Assembly (NCBI GenBank): GCA_003554565.1
Contig: PWGR01000200.1
Span: forward strand, 1-22,995
Length of the DNA stretch: 22,995 bases
From: Clostridia bacterium
GTDB taxonomy: Bacteria > Bacillota > Sulfobacillia > SLMV01
Reading direction: 5' to 3'
Shown here: positions 8,302 through 15,535 of the stretch, in pieces
Numbering within the stretch: position 1 is the first letter of the stretch
Layout of the letters: each line of letters starts with the position of its first letter
Translations under genes and position numbers: made by a program
The notes under the pieces: generated by a model
Seen by the model: the letters and a program-made list of their open reading frames with translations, nothing else
The model's database searches: none
Told to the model about the DNA's origin: nothing

Positions 8302-8984
8302 CCGGGCTCATCCTTTCCGGCCTCTGCCGTGCGTCGCAAAGGCTCAAGTAGCGTCCCCATTCGTCGATGCACCTTAAGGCTCACGGGATTGGCAATCAGC
8401 CGCGCAGTGACGTCGGCCAGAAACTCCACCTCGGCCAGCTGGTTGGCCTTCAGAGTACGACCCGAAGATACTAGATCGACAATCACATCGGCAAGCCCGA
8501 CCAGGGGGGCGAGCTCTATGCTGCCGCGCAAAGCTATGATGTGGGTGTCCAACCCGTACGTGCGGAAGTGTTTCTCGGTAGTGCGTGGATACTTGGTGGC
8601 GATGCGCAGGGGTAAACCCCTGGAACGGTACAGGTTGCCGGGGTTGTCACAGTGCTGCTTCGCCATTTCCTTCTCTGCCGCCACCGCAAGGTGACATCGC
8701 CCGAAGCCCAGGTCGTACAGCTCATACACGGAACCGGGCTTTTCAAGCAGGGTGTCCTTGCCAACAATCCCCAGGTCCGCCGCTCCTTCGGACACGTAGG
8801 TAACCACATCGGATGGTCTTACGAGAAGATACCGGAATCCGCTGTCACGATCGAATACACACAGCCGGCGATCTATCTCGTCCAGTGCGTCGGAAGGAAT
8901 ACCGAGCGATCGCAGCACACAAAGAGATGGTGCCAGAAGCCGTCCTTTGGGAAGTGCGAGGGTCACATATTCCTCATTCATCAT
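8295..8984 (-). CDS. hisG: ATP phosphoribosyltransferase catalytic subunit HisG (short form)
   Basis: HisG starts the pathway by joining ATP and PRPP. From the ATG at 8984 it is 229 residues, beginning MMNEEYVTLALPKGRLL. This is the short form that lacks the C-terminal histidine-binding domain and therefore needs HisZ. The PRPP-binding region is visible as GLADVIVDLVSSGRTL, preceded by the ELAPL turn. A longer frame to 9041 exists but lies entirely within hisZ. The preferred start follows GGGGGTGG, and a second ATG at 8981 is equally possible. It overlaps the hisZ stop by 11 nt, consistent with coupled production of the HisG-HisZ hetero-octamer. Confidence 0.94.
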   Translation of the reverse strand: MMNEEYVTLALPKGRLLAPSLCVLRSLGIPSDALDEIDRRLCVFDRDSGFRYLLVRPSDVVTYVSEGAADLGIVGKDTLLEKPGSVYELYDLGFGRCHLAVAAEKEMAKQHCDNPGNLYRSRGLPLRIATKYPRTTEKHFRTYGLDTHIIALRGSIELAPLVGLADVIVDLVSSGRTLKANQLAEVEFLADVTARLIANPVSLKVHRRMGTLLEPLRRTAEAGKDEPGC

Positions 8985-10170
8985 AACCACCCCCGGTGCG
9001 GGTTGACGCGGACCTGGTATGCTCACAGCCGCAGGCGTCAATCACGATTACAGAATCATAATCTCGTGCCCTTGCCCAAGACTCAATTTCTCGTCCGACA
9101 GGACCGTCACCGATCATCTTGACCGCCACGCGGTGTCCCTCGTCCCGGAGCTGCGCTGCGCGTTGATACGCTGTGCGACGCCGATGCCCGTCTGCTACCA
9201 CGAGACAGGTCTTCTGCCGGCCGGCTTTCTCGTGACAGGCCGCTGCCTCCTGAATCATGTCAAGATCGAGTGCAAAGCCCGTAGCCGCCCCGGGCGAACC
9301 GAAGCTGCCAAGAAGGCCATCGTACCGCCCGCCCACTCCAAGACGCGCACCGCTTTGTGGGCAGTACATCTCAAATATAGCACCGGTATAGTAAGAGAAA
9401 TCACCGGCCAGCGAAACATCAATCTGTACCCGCTCGTGAACACCCAGATCCATCGCCGCCTCAAAGATATGCCGCAGCCGGTGTAAGCCCCGCAAGGATT
9501 CTCCCAGTTCGGCCAACAGAGCCAGGTGGTCTGCAGTTGCACCAGGGGCGAAGATTCGCAGCAGCGGTTCCACCAACCCGCAGTGCCTCCGCCTCTCGAG
9601 TACATCGCGAGCACCAACGAGATCTCGATCGGCGAGGGCAGAGCGTAGTTCATCGTCCTCACCGGGGGACAGATCCAGCACGTCAGATAACTCGGCCAGC
9701 AGACCATTGTGCCCAAGATTTATCTGAAACTGCCGCACCCCCAGGGCACACAGCGCCTCTGCCGCCAGCGCTATTAGTTCCGCATCGGCCTCTGGCTCTT
9801 CTGCACCGAGCAGTTCCACACCCGCCTGTGTCAGAGTGTGCGTTCCCCGACCGTTCAGCCTTCTCCGGTATACCTCTCCAAAATAACAGAGCCTGATTGG
9901 ACGCGGCACATCGCGCCACTGCCCCGCCGCCATATGGGCCAGCGGGGCAGTCATGTCGGGACGCAGTACCAGAACCTCACCTTCCCCGTCAATCATCTTG
10001 TACAACGCTGAGGAGGGGAGGGGGTTCTGCCTACGAAACAGCTCATGGTCCGTCAGTACCGGTACGATCACCTCATCATACGCCCAGGCATCAAAGGTCT
10101 CGCGCAAGATGCTTACATGTTCCCTCATTATTCGGGTTCGTTCAATCATTCTGCCCAGATTACTGTACAT
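8974..10170 (-). CDS. hisZ: ATP phosphoribosyltransferase regulatory subunit HisZ
   Basis: HisZ is a paralogue of the histidyl-tRNA synthetase catalytic core that lacks aminoacylation activity. It activates short-form HisG and confers histidine feedback inhibition. Class II synthetase-like motifs are visible: LRPDMTAPLA, RLCYFGEVYR, GDFSYYTGAIFEMY and the glycine-rich LGVGGRYDGL. The start chosen is ATG at 10170 (398 residues, MYSNLGRMIERTR). A longer frame reaches a TTG at 10251, but that TTG is the first three bases of the -35 hexamer of the operon promoter, so it cannot be translated from that promoter. The ribosome-binding site is weak (GTGGTGAT directly upstream). An ATG at 10149 is an alternative. 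It is the first his gene after the trpR-like regulator. A true HisS is unlikely given the operon position and the missing anticodon-binding domain. Confidence 0.92.
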   Translation of the reverse strand: MYSNLGRMIERTRIMREHVSILRETFDAWAYDEVIVPVLTDHELFRRQNPLPSSALYKMIDGEGEVLVLRPDMTAPLAHMAAGQWRDVPRPIRLCYFGEVYRRRLNGRGTHTLTQAGVELLGAEEPEADAELIALAAEALCALGVRQFQINLGHNGLLAELSDVLDLSPGEDDELRSALADRDLVGARDVLERRRHCGLVEPLLRIFAPGATADHLALLAELGESLRGLHRLRHIFEAAMDLGVHERVQIDVSLAGDFSYYTGAIFEMYCPQSGARLGVGGRYDGLLGSFGSPGAATGFALDLDMIQEAAACHEKAGRQKTCLVVADGHRRRTAYQRAAQLRDEGHRVAVKMIGDGPVGREIESWARARDYDSVIVIDACGCEHTRSASTRTGGGYDE

Positions 10171-10222
10171 ATCACCACGTCTTCTCTTCGTTAATTGACT
10201 AAAGTCTTTGGCCGCAGTCAGC

Positions 10223-10251
10223 AACATATCATTCCCCGGAAGTCCTGTCAA
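10223..10251 (-). promoter_or_regulatory. Predicted sigma-A promoter of the his operon
   Basis: On the minus strand, TTGACA (10251-10246) and TATGTT (10228-10223) are separated by exactly 17 nt. The -35 is consensus and the -10 matches at four of six positions. Transcription would start near 10216, leaving a leader of about 45 nt before the hisZ ATG at 10170. Just downstream, around the expected start, are the imperfect repeats TGACT...AGTCA, and GACTAAAGTC at 10197-10206. They are plausible operator material for the adjacent TrpR-like protein, but this is inference. Confidence 0.7.
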
Positions 10252-10306
10252 TCCTTTGGACTGAACAAGGGCCTCATCACGGGCAATGAATGATGTACCT
10301 CACTTC

Positions 10307-10320
10307 TCCTGCGAGCAGGA
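10307..10320 (-). other. Small inverted repeat in the trpR-like / hisZ gap
   Basis: TCCTGC and GCAGGA face each other across two bases; as RNA this would be a five-pair stem with a four-base loop. It lies in the 201-nt gap between the regulator gene and hisZ, upstream of the his promoter. No T-run follows, so a simple terminator is unlikely. It could be part of an operator or merely chance. The rest of the gap holds the his promoter; no T-box (AGGGTGGTACCGCG-like) and no histidine-rich leader peptide is seen. Confidence 0.3.
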
Positions 10321-10371
10321 ATCGCGGCCGGGCATTGGGAGGGGGGAAGCTCTGTCCCGACCTCGAATTCG

Positions 10372-10686
10372 CTAGGCTTCGTCCGCTTTCTTCTCGCTCC
10401 GCAGGCGCTCTATGGCCATTGCGTAACCGTCCGCGCCGTAGTTCAGGAACCTCTTGATCCGGCTTATGGTGGCGGAGCTCATCCCAGTATCCTCCACCAC
10501 TTCCTCGTACTTCGCGCCATCGTAGAGCATCTCGGCCGCCCGGAAGCGTTGAGCCATGGTCCGCAGCTCGCTGACCGTGCACAGATCCTCAAAAAACCGG
10601 TAGTACTCCCGGACATCCCTCAGCTCCAGCATGGCCTGGAAGAGTTTGTCAACCTCCGGCCTCTGCAGTCTCTCGTCAAACCTCAT
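10372..10686 (-). CDS. TrpR/YerC-family transcriptional regulator, probable histidine repressor
   Basis: This is a small all-helical DNA-binding protein of the TrpR/YerC-YecD family. The ATG at 10686 gives 104 residues, the usual length for YerC, and has AGGGGGG upstream; a longer in-frame reading to 10737 would run into rsmG. The N-terminal half (MRFDERLQRPEVDKLFQAML, FEDLCTVSELRTMAQR) matches the family's dimerisation helices. Residues about 57-78 (YEEVVEDTGMSSATISRIKR) form the helix-turn-helix. Regulators of this family linked to histidine genes have been called HisR in comparative regulon work on Gram-positive bacteria. Its place immediately before hisZ makes control of the his operon likely, but that is inferred from context. 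It starts 38 nt after rsmG, so it may be expressed from the yidC-to-rsmG operon. Confidence 0.88.
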   Translation of the reverse strand: MRFDERLQRPEVDKLFQAMLELRDVREYYRFFEDLCTVSELRTMAQRFRAAEMLYDGAKYEEVVEDTGMSSATISRIKRFLNYGADGYAMAIERLRSEKKADEA

Positions 10687-10724
10687 GCACTGCCCCCCCT
10701 CTTCACCCGAGCACCGACCCCGGG

Positions 10725-11420
10725 CTATTGTTGGCACTTTACACCTCCCCCGCGCCGCAGGGCAATTATTTCCCGGGAAATACTCTGTCCGGGAAGCCGG
10801 TAAACGACTCGGGAGAGCATTCTAAATCCGTACTTCTCCATGACTGACCCAGCCTCCTCCATTTCTTCAGTCGCCCTGGGACCCTTCCACCATCCACACC
10901 AACCTCCTGGCCTGAGTAAAGGCCCGGCCAGTGATGTAAGTTTACGAGCCGGCGCCGTTGCCCGGCTGAGGATTCCATCCACGGGGAGTATGTCGCCGAA
11001 TGGGCTGCAAAGCAGTTCTTCCGCCCGTTCATGAAGGACCAGGAGATTGTGGTTGGGCAGCTGAGAAGCCACGTGGACAAGGAAACCGGTCTTACGGGCG
11101 GACGAATCGAGGAGAGCGACGCGCCAGTGCGGTTGTATCAGTGCCGCTACCACACCAGGAAAACCACCACCTGATCCGAGGTCAATCACGGTCGGGCAGA
11201 AGTTCTGCCCAACACCCAACAGTTCGAGCGCCCGGACTCCTAACAACGAGTCCAGAAGGTGGCGATGAACCAGGGTTTGAGTGGATGCATCCGACACGAG
11301 GCCCAGACTTTCGCTGTATTTCTGCACTTCTCTCGCGTGAACGGCGAGGCCCTCCGCCACCTCCGCGGAGACACTTATGCCGAACTGGGCCAGGTGAGCG
11401 GAAAGCTGTCCACCGTCCAT
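10725..11420 (-). CDS. rsmG: 16S rRNA (guanine-527-N7)-methyltransferase RsmG (GidB)
   Basis: RsmG methylates N7 of G527 (E. coli numbering) in 16S rRNA using S-adenosylmethionine. The 231-residue protein has the SAM motif VIDLGSGGGFPGV near residues 89-101 and the family's HRHLLDSL just before it. The ATG at 11420 shares one base with the mnmG stop (TGATG) and has GGGAGGAGA upstream. A more upstream ATG at 11456 lacks such support. The usual NLTAI stretch before the HxLDS motif is replaced by LGLVSDAST, a modest divergence. The codons for SREII near the C terminus form the palindrome at 10767-10782, a perfect Noc-binding site embedded in the coding sequence. Confidence 0.94.
   Translation of the reverse strand: MDGGQLSAHLAQFGISVSAEVAEGLAVHAREVQKYSESLGLVSDASTQTLVHRHLLDSLLGVRALELLGVGQNFCPTVIDLGSGGGFPGVVAALIQPHWRVALLDSSARKTGFLVHVASQLPNHNLLVLHERAEELLCSPFGDILPVDGILSRATAPARKLTSLAGPLLRPGGWCGWWKGPRATEEMEEAGSVMEKYGFRMLSRVVYRLPGQSISREIIALRRGGGVKCQQ
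10767..10782. promoter_or_regulatory. Noc-binding site (NBS), perfect palindrome
   Basis: The sequence TATTTCCCGGGAAATA is a perfect 16-bp palindrome whose central 14 bases equal the Bacillus subtilis Noc-binding consensus ATTTCCCGGGAAAT. It lies within the 3' end of rsmG. A Noc protein is encoded about 8 kb away at 1683-2603. Noc would nucleate here and spread with CTP. It is the only perfect copy I found in the window. Confidence 0.8.
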
Positions 11421-13339
11421 CAGGAACTCTCTCCTCCCCGGTTGCCGCCTATCCATACCATCAGCACCGATACGTCAGCAGGTGAGACTCCCGGGATGCG
11501 CATGGCCTGCCCCAGTGACCGCGGCATCACACGTCCCAGCTTCTCCCGCGCCTCCGAGGACAGCCCCGGGACTTCCCCGTAGTTGATGTCATGCGGTATG
11601 CGCGTTCGCTCAGACCGTAGGTAGCGCCGCACCTGATCTTCTTGCTTTTCAATGTAGCCCTCGTACTTGATGTCAATCTCCACCGCCTCGCGAACGACCC
11701 GGGACAGATCTGGTCTCTGTTCATCAATCTCTGCGAGTGAATCGTAATCAACTTCCGGCCGGCGCAAAAGTCTCGCCAGTGAAGCTGCCTCGCGCAGGGG
11801 ACTGGTGCCGAGGCTTCTCAGGTGCCTGTTGACATGCTCATCGCACTTGACCCTCGTCTCCCTTAACCTCTCGATCTCATCTTCTACAAGACTGCGGCGC
11901 GTCCGTGCGCGGCCATATCGTTCCTCAGACACCAACCCCACCTCCCTTCCCAATTCGGTCAGCCGGAAGTCCGCATTGTCCTGGCGCAGCAGGAGGCGGT
12001 ACTCGGCACGGGACGTCAGCATCCGGTAGGGCTCATCGACGCCCTTGGTGACCAGATCATCAATGAGCACTCCGATGTATGCCTGCGAACGATCAAGTAC
12101 GAGGGGGTCTCTCTCCCGTAAGAAGAGCGCGGCATTGATGCCGGCCATTATACCCTGCGCCGCGGCCTCCTCGTATCCGGATGTACCGTTGATCTGCCCG
12201 GCGCAGAAGAGGCCGGGTATGCTCTTGCTCTGCAGCGAGGGATGCAGTTCAGTAGGATCAAGGTAGTCGTACTCAATCCCGTACCCCGGCCTGACAATTT
12301 CGGCCGCTTGTAGTCCAGGAATGCTGCGCAGAGCCTGAATCTGCACATCCTCGGGAAGGCTGGTAGACAGCCCCTGTACGTACATCTCTTCGCTATCGCG
12401 CCCCTCGGGTTCGAGAAAGACTGGATGCGAGGGCCGGTCTGGAAATCTCATAATCTTATCTTCCAGGCAGGGACAGTAGCGCGGGCCCGCACTCTCCATC
12501 GTACCGTCGTACATGGGTGTGCGGCCTATGTTCTCGCGCACGATCCGGCCAGTATCATCGCTGGTATGGGTCAGCCAGCAGGCCAACTGTTCACGCTCCC
12601 CGCCTCCGGCGTCAAGATCCATTTCAAGCGGATCATTGATTGCAGACATAAAAGAAAACGCTCGCGGTTCACGATCACCCTCCTGCCTCTGCATTTTGGA
12701 GGTGTCGATGGTGTCCCGGGCAATGCGGGGGGGTGTGCCGGTCATGAAACGCCCCATGCGCATGTTCCGCCCGGCGAGGTCCGAGCTGAGATCCACAGCC
12801 GGAGTCAGGCCGTTGGGGCCGGATTCGTACCCATATTCTCCGGTAAAGACCCGTCCCCGCAGATACACCCCGGCGGTGATGATCACCGCCCGTGCACCAT
12901 ACTTCATCCCGGTCTTTGTAGTTATCCCGCAGATGCGCCCCCCGGAGACGACCAGACCGTCAACCATGGCCTCCTTCAGGCGCAGACGGGGCTGCCGCAT
13001 GAGTGCCCGCAGAATTCTCTGCGAGTATTCATTTTTGTCTGCCTGAGCACGAAGGGACTGCACGGCCGGCCCTTTGCCGGTATTGAGGGTGCGAATCTGC
13101 ACATACGTGTCATCGATGGCACGGGCCATCTCGCCACCGAGGGCATCAATTTCGCGCACGAGATGTCCCTTGGCCGGCCCTCCTACAGCCGGGTTGCAGG
13201 GCATGGCACCGGTGCTGTCCAGATTGATAGTCAGCACCAGTACATCGTGCCCCATGCGGGCGGCGGCCAGCCCGGCCTCCGCCCCGGCATGCCCGGCCCC
13301 CACCACTACCACATCATAATCTGCCTCGTGATAACGCAA
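11420..13339 (-). CDS. mnmG: tRNA uridine-5-carboxymethylaminomethyl modification enzyme MnmG (GidA)
   Basis: MnmG is the FAD-binding partner of MnmE in making (carboxymethyl)aminomethyl uridine at tRNA wobble position 34. The 639-residue protein opens with the dinucleotide-binding motif VVVVGAGHAGAEAGLAAARMG, given here by its ends, followed by MPCNPAVGGPAKGHLVREID. The GidA signature region TSRAEYRLLLRQDNAD and a C-terminal helical domain binding MnmE/tRNA follow. The start is TTG at 13339: an in-frame TGA lies three codons upstream, and the next alternatives fall inside the first beta strand. GAGGGGTGA is at suitable spacing. It lies 56 nt after mnmE and overlaps rsmG by one base. Confidence 0.95.
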   Translation of the reverse strand: MRYHEADYDVVVVGAGHAGAEAGLAAARMGHDVLVLTINLDSTGAMPCNPAVGGPAKGHLVREIDALGGEMARAIDDTYVQIRTLNTGKGPAVQSLRAQADKNEYSQRILRALMRQPRLRLKEAMVDGLVVSGGRICGITTKTGMKYGARAVIITAGVYLRGRVFTGEYGYESGPNGLTPAVDLSSDLAGRNMRMGRFMTGTPPRIARDTIDTSKMQRQEGDREPRAFSFMSAINDPLEMDLDAGGGEREQLACWLTHTSDDTGRIVRENIGRTPMYDGTMESAGPRYCPCLEDKIMRFPDRPSHPVFLEPEGRDSEEMYVQGLSTSLPEDVQIQALRSIPGLQAAEIVRPGYGIEYDYLDPTELHPSLQSKSIPGLFCAGQINGTSGYEEAAAQGIMAGINAALFLRERDPLVLDRSQAYIGVLIDDLVTKGVDEPYRMLTSRAEYRLLLRQDNADFRLTELGREVGLVSEERYGRARTRRSLVEDEIERLRETRVKCDEHVNRHLRSLGTSPLREAASLARLLRRPEVDYDSLAEIDEQRPDLSRVVREAVEIDIKYEGYIEKQEDQVRRYLRSERTRIPHDINYGEVPGLSSEAREKLGRVMPRSLGQAMRIPGVSPADVSVLMVWIGGNRGGESS

Positions 13340-13395
13340 CGACGCTCACCCCTCAACAGTAATTCGCACGACAATTTTCCTCATAAATCGCAGCA

Positions 13396-14823
13396 TTACT
13401 TGCCCACGCAGAACTGCGAGAATATGCGGTCCAGCAGGCCCTCGGCCGCAGACTCGCCCGTGATAGTCCCCAGTTCGCGGGCACATTCCCGCAGGTCTAT
13501 TCCAACCAGGTCTACTGGAACACCGGATGCCAGTGCCGAACGTGCATCGTCAAGCGCCGTCGCGGCCGAGCGAAGAGCCTGCTCATGGCGGGCACTGGCA
13601 GCTATGGCGTTCTCCTCATCCACGCTACCGCCAGCGGCGCAGGCGACCTGTCGAGCCACAGCATCCTCCAGCCCGTCAAGCCCCTCGCGCGTAAGCGCCG
13701 AAGTCCGAATAATCTCCGCATTTTCACCCAGGCGCGCGGATATCTCATCCTCATCCACTGATCGGGCCGCAAGGTCGATCTTGTTCAGTACCGCTACGAT
13801 GCCGATCTCGCCTCGCTTCTGTGCCCCAACGGCCGTCTCTATAACCTCCATATCGTCCGCATTGAGAGGCTCACCGTCATCGAAGACCAGGAGCATGAGC
13901 TCAGCTTCCCCGGCGGCGCGCCGGGCCCGTTCGACTCCCATCTCCTCAACACGGTCCCGGCCCTCCCGCAGGCCGGCCGTATCCACCAGCACCAGGGGTA
14001 TTCCCTGCACCACTACAGTCTCCTCCAACACATCTCGCGTCGTTCCGGGGGTGTCAGTCACTATCGCCCGGTCTCTCTGCAGCAGGCCATTCAGCAGCGA
14101 GGACTTTCCGACATTGGGCCGGCCCACAATGACTGTCCGGACTCCCTCACGATAAGGACGGGCTCGCCGGGCGGAAAGAATCAGCTCCTCCATCTCTTGC
14201 CGCATTCCTGCGAGTTCCCGCCTCGCCTCACTGCGGTCTGCTTCTTCAATATCCATTTCGGGATAATCGAGAACCACTTCTAGATGTGCCATGAGGTCGA
14301 GGAGGTCTCCCCGCAGATCTCGAATGCGTCGGCCCAGCTGTCCCTCCAGCTGCTGCAACGCCAGGCGTGCACCCGCCCGCGATCGCGCCGATATCACATC
14401 GGCAACTGCCTCGGCCTGGCTGAGGTCCATCTTCCCGTTCAGAAATGCTCTCTTTGTGAACTCCCCGGGTCCGGCCATCCGTGCCCCGGCATGCAGAACG
14501 GCATGCACCACGGCCTCGACCGGCACCGGCCCCCCATGACAGTCGAACTCCACCACATCCTCGCCTGTGTAGCTGCGCGGAGCCTTCATTACGAGCATGA
14601 GGACTTCATCTGCCGGGGTCCCATCGACCGGGTTTACCACCTGCCCATGATGGACGGTATGAGAAGGTAGAGAACCAACGTCCACCTGGCGACCAGAAGA
14701 TCGGTGAAAGATTTCAGACGCAACACCCAGTGCTTCAATACCGCTCACTCGCACGACCGCAATCCCGCCAATTCCGGGCGGGGTAGCAACAGCCGCGATG
14801 GTATCCGCATCGCCCGGCGTCAT
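13396..14823 (-). CDS. mnmE: tRNA modification GTPase MnmE (TrmE)
   Basis: MnmE is a dimeric GTPase activated by potassium that acts with MnmG on U34 of tRNAs. The 475-residue protein has the N-terminal tetrahydrofolate-binding domain (DTIAAVATPPGIGGIAVVRV), a helical domain, and a G domain. The G domain holds GRPNVGKSS (G1), DTPGTTRD (G2 region), DTAGLRE (G3) and NKID (G4). It ends FCVGK, a conservative variant of the family FCIGK with the catalytic cysteine. The ATG at 14823 has AAGGGGGTG upstream; a GTG at 14847 would add eight unconserved residues. A 78-nt gap separates it from jag and contains nothing recognisable. Confidence 0.96.
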   Translation of the reverse strand: MTPGDADTIAAVATPPGIGGIAVVRVSGIEALGVASEIFHRSSGRQVDVGSLPSHTVHHGQVVNPVDGTPADEVLMLVMKAPRSYTGEDVVEFDCHGGPVPVEAVVHAVLHAGARMAGPGEFTKRAFLNGKMDLSQAEAVADVISARSRAGARLALQQLEGQLGRRIRDLRGDLLDLMAHLEVVLDYPEMDIEEADRSEARRELAGMRQEMEELILSARRARPYREGVRTVIVGRPNVGKSSLLNGLLQRDRAIVTDTPGTTRDVLEETVVVQGIPLVLVDTAGLREGRDRVEEMGVERARRAAGEAELMLLVFDDGEPLNADDMEVIETAVGAQKRGEIGIVAVLNKIDLAARSVDEDEISARLGENAEIIRTSALTREGLDGLEDAVARQVACAAGGSVDEENAIAASARHEQALRSAATALDDARSALASGVPVDLVGIDLRECARELGTITGESAAEGLLDRIFSQFCVGK

Positions 14824-14901
14824 GTCCGCACCCCCTTCTGTCGTCACCGCAGCTCCGCGCTCAAAATCAACGGAACTACCAGCTCACAGCATATCCTGGT
14901 T

Positions 14902-15534
14902 TCACTGACGAGACTCCGACGCGGGGGTGATGACCACGCATCTCTTCGGGTCCATGCCCTCACTTTCCGTAGTGATGCGCGGGTCATCCTGAAGTGCCAT
15001 ATGTACTATCTTGCGCTCGTGGGGGGGAAGAGCATTCATCCGCACGGCGTGACCAGTTTGCAGGGCCCTATGCTTCAGCCGGTGGGCCATATCAATGAGA
15101 TCCTTCTTTCGGCGTTTGCGGTAGTGCCCGGCATCGACGATGACGGGCCGGCGATCAGAGGAATGCTTGGAGGCGGCAACATTGAGCAGGTACTGAATTG
15201 CGTTCAGAGTCCCTCCGTGTCGTCCAATGACCAACCCGAGTTCCTCTCCCTGGATCTCACACATTATGTACTGTTCAGTTTCTCTTACGCTGACGGTGAG
15301 ATCGGGGTTGATGTGTTTCACCAGCCTGGAGGCAAATTCCTCGGCAGAACGAACCTTGTCAGTATCCACGGTCACCCGAACCGTTGCCTCCCGCTGACCA
15401 ATAATTCCGAGGACACCCCTGGCGCCCTCATCCAGCACCTCCACCTTAACCTCCTCGCGCCGGACCTTCAGTTCATCCAGAGCGCTCTGGACGGCCTCCT
15501 CAACATCTCTCCCATGTCGGATAATCCCTTCCAT
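14902..15534 (-). CDS. jag: RNA-binding protein Jag / KhpB (EloR)
   Basis: Jag/KhpB is an RNA-binding protein with roles in cell elongation and division in several Firmicutes, usually encoded just after yidC/spoIIIJ. The 210-residue protein has three parts. A Jag-N domain (about 1-55) contains the LGIIGQREATVRV segment at its end. A KH domain has the loop LVIGRHGGTLNAIQYLLN. A C-terminal R3H domain has NALPPHERKIVHMALQDDP. The ATG at 15534 lies two bases after the yidC stop. A longer open frame extending to 15729 overlaps yidC and is not conserved. The spacing suggests translational coupling with yidC. Confidence 0.95.
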   Translation of the reverse strand: MEGIIRHGRDVEEAVQSALDELKVRREEVKVEVLDEGARGVLGIIGQREATVRVTVDTDKVRSAEEFASRLVKHINPDLTVSVRETEQYIMCEIQGEELGLVIGRHGGTLNAIQYLLNVAASKHSSDRRPVIVDAGHYRKRRKKDLIDMAHRLKHRALQTGHAVRMNALPPHERKIVHMALQDDPRITTESEGMDPKRCVVITPASESRQ

Positions 15535-15535
15535 C

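Noticed and set aside
10171..10251. N-terminal extension of HisZ to a TTG at 10251
   Set aside because: The TTG is part of the -35 hexamer TTGACA and the extension covers the -10 and start site, so it would not be on the transcript from that promoter.
10277..10371. Histidine leader peptide / attenuator or T-box before hisZ
   Set aside because: The only short frame near the promoter ends RYIIHCP with a single histidine codon, it lies upstream of the predicted promoter, and no T-box sequence or terminator hairpin with a T-run is present.
12425..14155. A 576-codon open frame on the plus strand
   Set aside because: It runs antisense across both mnmG and mnmE, which are strongly conserved on the minus strand. 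Its translation is low-complexity (serine, arginine, proline rich) and has no family resemblance; it is a GC-driven shadow.
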